From positions 23,372-87,371 of the forward strand of contig JAXQGB010000010.1 in NCBI GenBank assembly GCA_034331105.1: a DNA stretch of 64,000 nt, read 5' to 3'. Source of the DNA: Caenicola sp034331105 (GTDB lineage: Bacteria; Synergistota; Synergistia; Synergistales; Synergistaceae). Positions 24,665 through 32,795 of this stretch are shown here, in pieces; position 1 is the stretch's first letter; the number at the start of each line of letters is the position of its first letter. A program made the position numbers and the translations under genes. The notes under the pieces were generated by a model. That model did not search any database, was not told the origin of the DNA, and was given only the letters and a program-made list of their open reading frames with translations.

Positions 24665-25947
24665 TGGAAATGGCCGTAGTGCTATTTGCAACGCTTTTTT
24701 TGCTCCTTTTTTTAAGTGCCCCAATATATATTGCGTTGACGGCATCTTCTCTAATTACTATGTTTATTTTTGGCGATTATAGTTTATCTGCCGTTATGCA
24801 AAGAATTTTCGGTGGGATGGACAAATTTGCACTAATGTCCTTGCCTTTTTATGTAATGGCTGCAGATATCATGACAATTGGGGGTATGTCCAGGAGAATC
24901 GTAGACTTTGTCAATGTGCTCATGGGAAACTTTAGGGGAAGTCTTGCAATTGTTACACAAGGAGCGTGTATGTTTTTTGGTGCTCTTTCTGGATCGAGTC
25001 CCGCGACTGTTGTTGCCATAGGTTCGATGATGTATCCGAGGATGACGGAAGATGAAGGTTATTCAAAGAATTTTACTACAGGGCTGATTACTTCTTCAGG
25101 AGCCGTTGCACTACTAATACCTCCAAGCATAACATTCATTGTTTATGGTGCAACAACTGGTGTTTCTGTAGCGGCGTTGTTTGCTGGTGGTTTGGGGGCT
25201 GGACTTGTTTTTGGTGGTTCGATTATGCTTTACAGCTACTATTACGCATTAATTAACAATATTGTGATTAAGGAGAAACCCTCTACTAGAGAACTCGTAA
25301 AAGCAGCAAAGGACGCTTCTTGGGCACTTGGTGTACCAATAATTATTGTTGGTGGGATATCAGCAGGAGTATTTACACCGACGGAGGCAGCTGGTTTTTC
25401 GGTTGTATACGCTCTACTTGTGTGTATGTTTGTTTATAAAGAGTTAACATTAAAATCTCTGTATAGTGCATTGATGAGTTCTGTCGTCACAATAGGGCAA
25501 TTAATGATTTTATTGGGTACAGCAGGGTTGTTTGGGTGGGTCCTAACTATTTCTTTTTTTCCTCAAATCCTTACTGAAACTATAGTAGCAACGATAACAT
25601 CCAAATATACAATGCTTTTTATTGTCAATATTGTATTTTTGATTGCCGGAATGTTTATTGATGCTGGCGCTGCAGTTATGATTTTAGCCCCTTTAGTTTA
25701 TCTTCCTATGCTAAAACTAGGTGTAGACCCAGTACATCTTGGAGTGGTTATGGTAACAAATTTATCAATAGGAATGTTTACCCCTCCCTTTGGTCTAAAT
25801 CTATTCGTTGCTCGAAGTGTTACGGGGCTCCCTTTGGGTAAAATTTACAGATCTGTATTGCCGTTCATTTGTATTAGTATAGTCTCCCTGACAATAATTA
25901 CATATATTCCATGGATATCCATGTTTTTTGTTAATATGATGGGTTAA
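24664..25947 (+). CDS. dctM: TRAP transporter large permease (DctM)
   Basis: A 427-residue, about 12-segment membrane protein of the DctM family, the ion-coupled translocating subunit. Typical motifs: FFGALSGSSPATVVAIGSMMYP, ISAGVFTPTEAAGFSVVYAL and MFTPPFGLNLFVA. Its ATG overlaps the dctQ stop (ATAATG arrangement). Like dctQ and dctP it has strongly AT-rich codons (TTT, ATT, AAT), unlike its flanks. Confidence 0.95.
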   Translation: MEMAVVLFATLFLLLFLSAPIYIALTASSLITMFIFGDYSLSAVMQRIFGGMDKFALMSLPFYVMAADIMTIGGMSRRIVDFVNVLMGNFRGSLAIVTQGACMFFGALSGSSPATVVAIGSMMYPRMTEDEGYSKNFTTGLITSSGAVALLIPPSITFIVYGATTGVSVAALFAGGLGAGLVFGGSIMLYSYYYALINNIVIKEKPSTRELVKAAKDASWALGVPIIIVGGISAGVFTPTEAAGFSVVYALLVCMFVYKELTLKSLYSALMSSVVTIGQLMILLGTAGLFGWVLTISFFPQILTETIVATITSKYTMLFIVNIVFLIAGMFIDAGAAVMILAPLVYLPMLKLGVDPVHLGVVMVTNLSIGMFTPPFGLNLFVARSVTGLPLGKIYRSVLPFICISIVSLTIITYIPWISMFFVNMMG

Positions 25948-26018
25948 ATATTGAATGTTGTCTATGGTTTATGTATTAAATGTCGAAGTTTTCGACAAAA
26001 AATAAAGGAGGAAAAGAT

Positions 26019-27035
26019 ATGAAAAAGTATTCTATTCTCACATTAATATTTGTTTTATGTATTATGGTAATTATGACGCCTCAAGCATCTGACGCAGCAA
26101 CAACGAAAGTTAAACATGCTATAACTGTAAACATGGACGATTCTGGTGGATTGGCTGCAGCAACAATGAGAGATAACATCAGTAAATGGTCAAATGGCAA
26201 GATGGAACTGCAAATATTTCCAGGAAGCCAACTAGGAGGAATGAGAGAACATTATGAAGCGTGCCAAAGTGGAGCGATTGAAACAGTTTATGTTGCAGCC
26301 TCAGCCGCTTCAAAGTTTGTGCCAGAAATCGGCGTTTTAGATTTACCATTTTTGTTCCCGACAGATTATGACAAGGCATGGAAAGTAATTGATGGTGACT
26401 TATCAAAGATTTTATCTGAAAAACTTGCAAAACAAAACTTTGTTCTTCTAGGCATTGCACCCTACGGATACAAAAGCCTTCACACGTCGACACGTCAAAT
26501 TAAATCTTTGAATGACATAAGAGGACTAAAGATTAGAATTATGCCATCTAAAACGCTGGAACTTACTTACAAGGCATGGGGTGCTAATCCAACGCCAGTT
26601 GAGTTTGGAGAGCTGTATGTTGCACTTCAACAGAAGGTCGTAGACGGTGGGGAAAATGGTCTTTCTGTAATAAAGGCCCAGAAATTCAACGAAGTACAAA
26701 ATTATTTGACAGTATCCAAGCATGGGTTATTTATGGGGTTATTTGTTGCAAATAAAAAATGGTTTGATAAATTATCAGAAGAAGAACGTAATGTTGTTTT
26801 AAAAGCTGCAAAAACAAACATTGCCCAACAAAGAAAATTTGTAGCAGAAGAAGATGAAAAAATAATTAAGTTTCTTGGAGAAAATGGTATGTCTGTCTAT
26901 CGGTTAAATCCAGAACAAGTTTCTGAATTTCAGAAAGCATCTCTCCCCGTGCATGAAGATTTCAAAAAAATATCATCAGGTAATAGATTAGTCCTTGAGA
27001 CAGTTAATAAAACAAAAAAATCACTAGGATACTAG
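26019..27035 (+). CDS. dctP: TRAP transporter substrate-binding protein (DctP)
   Basis: A 338-residue periplasmic binding protein. A signal peptide covers about residues 1-27 (MKKYS, hydrophobic core, cut near SDA-A). The DctP family core GLKIRIMPS holds the arginine that grips the substrate carboxylate, and WGANPTPVEFGELYVALQQKVVDG is a family signature. This supports a carboxylate substrate for the cluster. ATG 26019 follows AAAGGAGG; the earlier in-frame ATG at 25980 has no ribosome site. Confidence 0.95.
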   Translation: MKKYSILTLIFVLCIMVIMTPQASDAATTKVKHAITVNMDDSGGLAAATMRDNISKWSNGKMELQIFPGSQLGGMREHYEACQSGAIETVYVAASAASKFVPEIGVLDLPFLFPTDYDKAWKVIDGDLSKILSEKLAKQNFVLLGIAPYGYKSLHTSTRQIKSLNDIRGLKIRIMPSKTLELTYKAWGANPTPVEFGELYVALQQKVVDGGENGLSVIKAQKFNEVQNYLTVSKHGLFMGLFVANKKWFDKLSEEERNVVLKAAKTNIAQQRKFVAEEDEKIIKFLGENGMSVYRLNPEQVSEFQKASLPVHEDFKKISSGNRLVLETVNKTKKSLGY

Positions 27036-27047
27036 TAACTTAACAGT

Positions 27048-27088
27048 AAATACGGCGCGATATTTTAAACATCGTGCCGTATTTATTT
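27048..27088 (+). terminator. Terminator of the TRAP operon
   Basis: AAATACGGCGCGAT (27048-27061) pairs with ATCGTGCCGTATTT (27071-27084) with one mismatch (G-T pair in RNA), followed by ATTTTA. Confidence 0.85.
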
Positions 27089-27115
27089 TAAATTATATTA
27101 AAAGGGAGAAGTATA

Positions 27116-27889
27116 ATGAGGGTTTCTTCGATCCAGCTTGAAATAAATGATGAACGAAATAAACAGGAAATGATAAGCCATGTCCTCTCAGTGATGGATA
27201 AGTGCAGGGGCGATGATCTTATTATTCTCCCTGAACTGTGGAACGTTGGGTTCTTTAATTATGACAACTACAAAAACTATGCCGAAGCAATTGACGGAGA
27301 GACAGCCTCCGCTATTTCAGCAAAAGCGCGTGAGTTGGGTGCCTATGTTTTTTCAGGCAGCTTTGTAGAAAAACAGGAGGATAAATATTACAACGCAAGC
27401 GTCCTTTTCGACAGGGAAGGAAAAAACGTTGCAGAATACAGAAAGATCCACCTTTTTACCTATAAATGCAAGGAACCGGAGATACTCACACCGGGAGACA
27501 AGTTAACGGTTGTAGATACAGAATTCGGAAAAATTGGACTTGCCACCTGTTATGACCTCAGGTTTCCGGAACTTTTCAGAAAAATGACCGTTGAAATGGG
27601 GGCAGAATTTTTCCTTGTTACCTCCGGATGGCCATATCCCAGACTGGAAGCATGGAATGTGCTTAACCAGGCCAGAGCCCTTGAGAACACATGTTATCTC
27701 ATCTCATGCAACGCAGCAGGTGTAAATAAAGGAATAAGGCTTGCCGGACACAGCCAGATAGTAGATCCATGGGGCAATGTTCTTGCAGGGACAGGATATG
27801 AAGAAGCAATTGTGAAAGCCGAAATATCAAGAGAAGAACTTTTAAGAATAAGAAAAGAATTCCCAGTGCTCGAAGATCGTAAACTTTAG
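27116..27889 (+). CDS. Nitrilase-family amidohydrolase (omega-amidase/carbamoylase-like)
   Basis: A 257-residue carbon-nitrogen hydrolase with the complete catalytic triad: Glu40 (LPELW), Lys110 (YRKIHLF) and Cys145 (TCYDLRFPE). The length fits omega-amidase-like and N-carbamoyl-hydrolysing branches. In this cluster it could open or cleave the product of the PreA-like reductase, as beta-ureidopropionase does after dihydropyrimidinase, but no cyclic amidohydrolase is visible, so this is an inference. It is GC-richer than the TRAP genes and has its own terminators on both sides. Its last 41 codons occur again as a decayed fragment at 29374-29499. Confidence 0.9.
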   Translation: MRVSSIQLEINDERNKQEMISHVLSVMDKCRGDDLIILPELWNVGFFNYDNYKNYAEAIDGETASAISAKARELGAYVFSGSFVEKQEDKYYNASVLFDREGKNVAEYRKIHLFTYKCKEPEILTPGDKLTVVDTEFGKIGLATCYDLRFPELFRKMTVEMGAEFFLVTSGWPYPRLEAWNVLNQARALENTCYLISCNAAGVNKGIRLAGHSQIVDPWGNVLAGTGYEEAIVKAEISREELLRIRKEFPVLEDRKL

Positions 27890-27907
27890 AAAAAGTAAAT
27901 TTTATAT

Positions 27908-27950
27908 AAATTATGGCTACTTAACAAAAAATTAAGTAGTCATAATTTTA
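27908..27950 (+). terminator. Terminator of the nitrilase-family gene
   Basis: AAATTATGGCTACTTAA (27908-27924) pairs with TTAAGTAGTCATAATTT (27932-27948), loop CAAAAAA, followed by T and A. Confidence 0.8.
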
Positions 27951-28013
27951 ATATGTGAAAAAACATATTTTACATAAATATTAATTTTATATTTTTGTTT
28001 TGGGGTGTTAGTA

Positions 28014-29249
28014 ATGTTCGATAATGAAGTTCGATTGTTATCCCCTACTTTTTTTAGACTTTTTATACCTTTCGGATTAGGATATTTTTTGTCGGTTCTT
28101 TTAGGCAGCGCCAATGCCATAATGTCGCCCGTACTTGTCGAAACATTTACACTTTCTCCGGCAGATTTAGGCTTGATGACTTCAATTTACCTAATATCAT
28201 TTGGGATCGCACAATTTCCATTGGGAGTGTTGCTTGACCGATATGGCGCGAGACGGACATTGGCATTTTCTCTTCTATTCGCAGTATTAGGAACAGTAGT
28301 TTTTGCAAGATCAAACAACTTATTTCATCTTGTAATATCTAGGTCGCTACAAGGTGTAGGATTGTCATGTGCTTTGATGGCAGCATTCAAAGCTTACTCA
28401 GAATATCTGTTACCAGAAAACATTCCGCTTGTTTATAGTATGCAATGTCTATTTGGAGGAATAGGAGGGATGGTGGCGACTCGTCCAATTTCTCTTATTT
28501 TAAAAGTAATAAACTGGCGCGAATTATTTATCATTTTAGCTTTTTTAGTATTTATTGTGATAATTTGCGTATGGTTTTTACCTCCATATAGGCAGAATTA
28601 CAAAAAAAATAATAAAGTGTCATTTGTATTTCAATTACAAACAATGTTCGAATTTATCAGGGATCCAAGATTTTGGAAGATTGCCCCTATTGCCATAACA
28701 GGTGATAGTGTAATGTTTGCTTATCTTTATTTATGGATTGGACCTTGGATGAAAGATGTCGCACTATTAGATAGTAATTTAACATCAAAATATATGTTGT
28801 TTGCATTTACCGGAGCTGCGTTTGGATATTTTACAAATGGAGCCCTGTTAAATTGTTTCCAAAGAAAAAACTTAATATCAGGAGAAAAACTTTATTTTGT
28901 TACAGGGGTGTTACTTTCAACCTCTTTATTATTAATAGCGTTAATGGACCCTAAGATTTCATTGTATTTATGGCCAATCGTTATGTTTTTATCAACTATG
29001 ACAATGATTTCATTTTCTTTGTTGAATAGATATTTTGCTATTTTAGAAGTAGGAAGAGTAATGTCTTTATTAAATTTCATGATATTTTTTACATCATTTT
29101 TAATGCAATGGTTTATTGGATTAATATTAAATAAATATCCTGTCATCGATGGCCATTTTTCTTCAGTAGGTTACAAAGAAAGCCTTATTATTATTGTTAT
29201 GTTAAATATAATTGCTGATATTTACGTTTATAAAAGATTAGATTTATAA
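28014..29249 (+). CDS. MFS transporter, AT-rich paralogue
   Basis: A 411-residue, 12-segment major facilitator. The loop after segment 2 has the MFS motif LLDRYGARRT. It is close in sequence along its whole length to the MFS product at 29649-30896; the N-terminal LSPxFxRLFIPFGLGYF is shared. Even the leaders match: TGGGGTGTTAGTA before this ATG and TGGGGTGTTTGTA before the other start, which decides both starts. This copy has strongly AT-rich codons while the other does not, suggesting separate histories before they came together. The substrate is unknown; the neighbouring nitrilase hints at an amide or organic acid. Confidence 0.9.
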   Translation: MFDNEVRLLSPTFFRLFIPFGLGYFLSVLLGSANAIMSPVLVETFTLSPADLGLMTSIYLISFGIAQFPLGVLLDRYGARRTLAFSLLFAVLGTVVFARSNNLFHLVISRSLQGVGLSCALMAAFKAYSEYLLPENIPLVYSMQCLFGGIGGMVATRPISLILKVINWRELFIILAFLVFIVIICVWFLPPYRQNYKKNNKVSFVFQLQTMFEFIRDPRFWKIAPIAITGDSVMFAYLYLWIGPWMKDVALLDSNLTSKYMLFAFTGAAFGYFTNGALLNCFQRKNLISGEKLYFVTGVLLSTSLLLIALMDPKISLYLWPIVMFLSTMTMISFSLLNRYFAILEVGRVMSLLNFMIFFTSFLMQWFIGLILNKYPVIDGHFSSVGYKESLIIIVMLNIIADIYVYKRLDL

Positions 29250-29293
29250 AATATATAACTTAATATAAATAAAATTATACATTGAAATCACAT

Positions 29294-29335
29294 AAACATT
29301 AATTTAAAATATTCTTTTTAAATTAATGTTTATTA
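29294..29335 (+). terminator. Terminator of the first MFS gene
   Basis: Perfect 16-bp stem AAACATTAATTTAAAA (29294-29309) with TTTTAAATTAATGTTT (29316-29331), followed by ATTATA. Confidence 0.8.
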
Positions 29336-29373
29336 TATCGACAAAACTTTTGTTTGTTTAAACTAAATAAAAG

Positions 29374-29499
29374 GATTGTTAAGGCAATGTATTTGCAGGT
29401 ACAGACCATGAAGAAATCGTAGCAAAAGTATAAATATCTAAGTAAGAAGTCATATGCATCAAGAAAGAATTTCTTGTTCTTAATGACAGTAGATTATAA
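29374..29499 (+). pseudogene. Truncated, decayed 3' end of a nitrilase-family gene
   Basis: Codon for codon and without gaps these 42 codons line up with residues 217-257 plus stop of the nitrilase at 27116-27889. The fragment reads D C stop G N V F A G T D H E E, and so on, to N D S R L stop against D P W G N V L A G T G Y E E to E D R K L stop. Three in-frame TAA codons replace Trp219, Glu236 and Glu240. Nothing upstream of the GAT at 29374 resembles the rest of the gene, so about four fifths is missing. It lies between the two MFS paralogues, implying that a nitrilase-MFS unit was once present twice. Confidence 0.85.
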
Positions 29500-29532
29500 T
29501 ACTGCAGGTCAGTTGTAAATTTACAATTTGAG

Positions 29533-29565
29533 GCCGCTTTGATTTTTACAAGCGGTTGTTTTTAT
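29533..29565 (+). terminator. Hairpin after the nitrilase fragment
   Basis: GCCGCTT (29533-29539) pairs with AAGCGGT (29550-29556), with a G-T end pair, followed by TGTTTTTA. Probably the terminator that once served the lost nitrilase copy. A 10-bp palindrome GAGGATCCTC and a TATAAT (29607-29612) follow and may belong to the second MFS promoter. Confidence 0.6.
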
Positions 29566-29648
29566 GGCTTTTTTGAGGATCCTCAGCAAAAATTAAAATC
29601 ATTGGTTATAATGTTATAGATTTGATCATTGTGTCTGGGGTGTTTGTA

Positions 29649-30896
29649 TTGCACGATAAAGAAGTTTCACTGCTCTCTCCTCTATTTTTAAGGCTTTTTA
29701 TCCCGTTTGGCCTGGGGTATTTTATATCGGTACTGCTTGGCAGCGGCAACGCTATTATGTCTCCCATACTTGTGGAAACATTCTCGCTTTCTCCTTCTGA
29801 TCTGGGGTTCATGACATCAATTTACCTCATATCTTTTGGAGTGGCGCAGTTTCCTCTTGGTGTCTGGCTTGACCGTTACGGGGCAAGGAAGACCCTGGCG
29901 CCCTTTATGCTGTTTGCCGTAGCCGGCGCCCTGGTATTTGCACTTTCTCAGAATATGGGCCACCTCATATTATCCAGGGCCCTTACAGGGATAGGCCTTT
30001 CAGGATGCCTGATGGCAGCATTCAAAGCATATTCAGACTGGCTTCCCTCCGAACGTCTTCCTCTTGTTTTCAGTCTCGAATGCCTTACAGGCGGGATAGG
30101 TGGGATGGTCGCAACGAAACCGATCGGATATGCAATAAGTCTTTTTTCATGGAGATATACTTTTATATTTCTGGCATTCATTACGTTTCTGATATGCCTG
30201 TCCATATGGTTCGTGACTCCAAAAGACGGGCACGTTGTACCCGACCGTAAAATATCATTTGGAAGACAGCTCAAAGAGATGCTCTCATTTTTTATTGACT
30301 CGCGCTTCTGGTTCGTAGCCCCTGTGGTGATAGCCGCCCAAAGTGTAATGTTTGCGTATTTATATCTGTGGGTCGGTCCGTGGATGAGGGATGTTGCAAT
30401 GATGGAGAGCGCCGAGTCAGGTACATTCATGATGTATGCATTTACCGGAGCTGCTGCCGGGTATTTCCTGAACGGAATACTTGCTGATCTTTTCATGAAA
30501 AAGGGCTGGCTTTCATGGGAAAAGATGTATTTGTATTCCGGAGTTCTCTTAACGCTGGTCCTTGCTTTCATAGCTATTGAAAACGGAAGGGCTTCTGCGA
30601 TCCTCTGGGGGATCGTTATGTTCCTGTCCACTATGACCATGATCTCCTTTCCCCTTATGAGGAAACTCTACGCGAGCAGTGAAGTGGGCAGGGCACTCTC
30701 CCTTCTAAATTTCACGATTTTTCTCATGTCCTTCATATTCCAGTGGTTCATTGGCGTAGTTCTTGACTTTTACCCTGTTGTCAATGGTCGCTTCTCAGCA
30801 CAGGGCTATCAGACAAGTCTTGCAATTATTGTTGTTCTCAACATGGCTGCAGTTATCCACCTATACTTTGAACTTAGAAAACGCCGTATAATATAA
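29649..30896 (+). CDS. MFS transporter, GC-richer paralogue
   Basis: A 415-residue, 12-segment major facilitator, paralogous to the gene at 28014. MFS motif LDRYGARKT follows segment 2; YLYLWVGPWMRDVAMME and the SxMTMISF stretch near the C-terminus are shared by both. TTG 29649 is chosen because the bases in front of it (TGGGGTGTTTGTA) match those before the ATG of the paralogue; an upstream TTG at 29622 would add nine residues. It precedes the fumarase genes but is separated from them by 131 bases. Confidence 0.85.
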   Translation: MHDKEVSLLSPLFLRLFIPFGLGYFISVLLGSGNAIMSPILVETFSLSPSDLGFMTSIYLISFGVAQFPLGVWLDRYGARKTLAPFMLFAVAGALVFALSQNMGHLILSRALTGIGLSGCLMAAFKAYSDWLPSERLPLVFSLECLTGGIGGMVATKPIGYAISLFSWRYTFIFLAFITFLICLSIWFVTPKDGHVVPDRKISFGRQLKEMLSFFIDSRFWFVAPVVIAAQSVMFAYLYLWVGPWMRDVAMMESAESGTFMMYAFTGAAAGYFLNGILADLFMKKGWLSWEKMYLYSGVLLTLVLAFIAIENGRASAILWGIVMFLSTMTMISFPLMRKLYASSEVGRALSLLNFTIFLMSFIFQWFIGVVLDFYPVVNGRFSAQGYQTSLAIIVVLNMAAVIHLYFELRKRRII

Positions 30897-30904
30897 TCAA
30901 TTTT

Positions 30905-30930
30905 TCCATCAGGCCTGATCGGCATTTTTT
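30905..30930 (+). terminator. Weak terminator-like hairpin after the second MFS gene
   Basis: CCATCA-GGCC-TGATCGG, including the palindrome ATCAGGCCTGAT (30908-30919), followed by CATTTTTTT. The stem is short, so the call is tentative. Confidence 0.35.
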
Positions 30931-31027
30931 TCGCTCTTTCACCTGCATTCCGTTGTGCGATCAAAAGCATGCGGGGATTGTGGGGTGTATTTTTACTGTC
31001 TGACAGAAGTCATAAAGGAGGAGCAAT

Positions 31028-31903
31028 ATGTGCAAAAGATATGAAATAGAAGCCTTGGAGATAATGCAAATGGTTTATGACTTATCACTTAAGGCGAACA
31101 GGATCCTGCCCGAAGGCCTTAAAAAAATTATAAGTACATCAAGTGACAGAGAAAAGATGCCTCTTGCAAAGCAGGCTTTCTCAGATATTCTTGAAAACGC
31201 AAAACTGGCGGAGGAAAAAAACCTGCCAATATGCCAGGACTGTGGTCTGGCTGTAGTCTTCGTCGAGATAGGACAGGATCTCTGTGTAAGAGGCGGCATC
31301 ATAGAGGATGCGATAAACGAAGGTGTCCGAAGAGCATATATTGACGGCTTTCTTCGTAAGTCGGTCGTAAGAGACCCTTTGTTCAAAAGAGAGAACAGCA
31401 GAGACAACACGCCCGCTGTCATCCACTGGAAAGTCTGCGCAGGCAGTGACATCAAAATAACAGTGAGTCCAAAGGGCATGGGCAGCGAAAATATGAGCAG
31501 GATATATATGCTTAAGCCGGCGGACGGTGCCGAAGGGGTCATCAGTTCGGTCGTAGAGACAGTGAAGATCGCAGGCCCCAATCCATGTCCGCCCATTGTC
31601 CTTGGCATTGGGATCGGCGGTAACTTTGAAACTGTTGCCATGGCAGCAAAACGGGCACTTCTGAAACCGGAAGGTGTCAGGCATGACATCCCTGAGTATG
31701 CAGAGATGGAAAGGGAGATTTTAGAAAGGGTCAACGCGCTCGGGATCGGTCCGGGAGGATACGGCGGAATGACGACTGCCCTTGACGCTCACATTGAGAC
31801 GCTGCCTACTCATATAGCAGGTATGCCTGTTGCTGTAAATATTTGCTGTCACGCACTGAGGCACGCGGAAGGAACGATAGAGGGGAGGATCTTCAATGAT
31901 TAA
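31028..31903 (+). CDS. Class I fumarate hydratase, alpha subunit
   Basis: A 291-residue protein matching the N-terminal half of class I fumarases and TtdA-type tartrate dehydratases. Candidate ligands of the catalytic [4Fe-4S] cluster are Cys69 (PICQDCG), Cys187 (GPNPCPP) and Cys273/274 (NICCHALRH). It works with the beta subunit encoded next (8-base overlap) to hydrate fumarate to malate. Sequence alone does not exclude tartrate as substrate. It has a strong ribosome site, AAAGGAGG, and lies between transporters for organic acids, so a role in dicarboxylate fermentation, feeding the succinate-propionate module, is likely. Confidence 0.9.
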   Translation: MCKRYEIEALEIMQMVYDLSLKANRILPEGLKKIISTSSDREKMPLAKQAFSDILENAKLAEEKNLPICQDCGLAVVFVEIGQDLCVRGGIIEDAINEGVRRAYIDGFLRKSVVRDPLFKRENSRDNTPAVIHWKVCAGSDIKITVSPKGMGSENMSRIYMLKPADGAEGVISSVVETVKIAGPNPCPPIVLGIGIGGNFETVAMAAKRALLKPEGVRHDIPEYAEMEREILERVNALGIGPGGYGGMTTALDAHIETLPTHIAGMPVAVNICCHALRHAEGTIEGRIFND

Positions 31904-32462
31904 GCACCTTAACACGCCGCTGTCGGAAGAAGATGTGATGGAACTCAGGGCCGGTGACCTCGTCTCCCTGTCAGGCAGTATTCTTATTGCGCGCGACGCA
32001 GCCCACAAAAGGCTGACAGAGAGCATTTCTTCTGGCGAAGAAGAGCCCTTTCCTATCAAAGGAGAGATAATCTTCTATGCAGGGCCTGCCCCCACACCTC
32101 CGGGTGAAGTGATCGGTCCTATCGGACCGACGACCAGTGGAAGGATGGACCCCTACACTCCCTTTCTCCTTGAGAGAGGTCTCAGAGGGATGATCGGGAA
32201 GGGTAAAAGAAGTCCTGAAGTCCTGGATTCCATTAAAAGACATCGTGCTGTATATTTCGGGGCTACCGGAGGCACTGCGGTGCTTCTCTCCCGCTCAGTG
32301 GTCTCTATTGAAATGGTAGCCTATGAAGAGCTTGGCCCTGAGGCCGTCCTTCGTCTGTGGATAGATAAGATGCCACTGGTGGTGCTTGCGGACTGTCACG
32401 GGGGAGATATATACGTTTCCGGGCCCGAAGCAGCAGTGAAACTGATCCAGGTGAACAACTGA
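31896..32462 (+). CDS. Class I fumarate hydratase, beta subunit
   Basis: A 188-residue protein matching the C-terminal swivelling domain of class I fumarases. Seen: RDAAHKR, the FYAGPAPTPPGEVIGPIGPTTSGRMD block and GKGKRSP, all substrate-binding segments. ATG 31896 overlaps the end of the alpha gene by 8 bases. The alpha/beta split is usual for anaerobes and archaea. No terminator is obvious after it; the next 330 bases hold a promoter-like region with a 16-bp palindrome. Confidence 0.9.
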   Translation: MIKHLNTPLSEEDVMELRAGDLVSLSGSILIARDAAHKRLTESISSGEEEPFPIKGEIIFYAGPAPTPPGEVIGPIGPTTSGRMDPYTPFLLERGLRGMIGKGKRSPEVLDSIKRHRAVYFGATGGTAVLLSRSVVSIEMVAYEELGPEAVLRLWIDKMPLVVLADCHGGDIYVSGPEAAVKLIQVNN

Positions 32463-32607
32463 AGATCGGATCAAAGAGAATTTACGTGAATCTTAGTAAC
32501 ATGGTTGAATAAAAAATATATTTAAATACACTTAAATAATATAATAATTTCAATCTAATATTTCTGAACGTCAATATTTGGAGAGTGATTGTAAGGAAAA
32601 GTATGTA

Positions 32608-32647
32608 TTGACATTCAATTATAACGTTTTTACTGGTACGTACCAGT
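32608..32647 (+). promoter_or_regulatory. Perfect 16-bp palindromic operator upstream of the TAXI transporter
   Basis: ACTGGTACGTACCAGT (32632-32647) is a perfect palindrome of the TGGTNNNNACCA class used by many GntR/FadR-type regulators. A consensus -35 TTGACA lies at 32608-32613; the palindrome covers the place where the -10 box would be, although no good -10 sequence is visible. The rest of 32463-32795 is AT-rich without genes. Confidence 0.6.
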
Positions 32648-32795
32648 GAAATAAATAAGAAAATAACTTTTACCATTGTATTTATCTTCTATGTTTGGTA
32701 GAATTGCGTAGCCGTGCTTGCAGAGATAAAATTTTTCTTGTTTATAAATCATTTCATCTTCAGGTACGGAAAAATATTACGGAGGTGCTTTTTGT

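Noticed and set aside
29948..30640. 230-codon open frame antisense to the second MFS gene
   Set aside because: Shadow of a clear membrane transporter; no independent coding signs.
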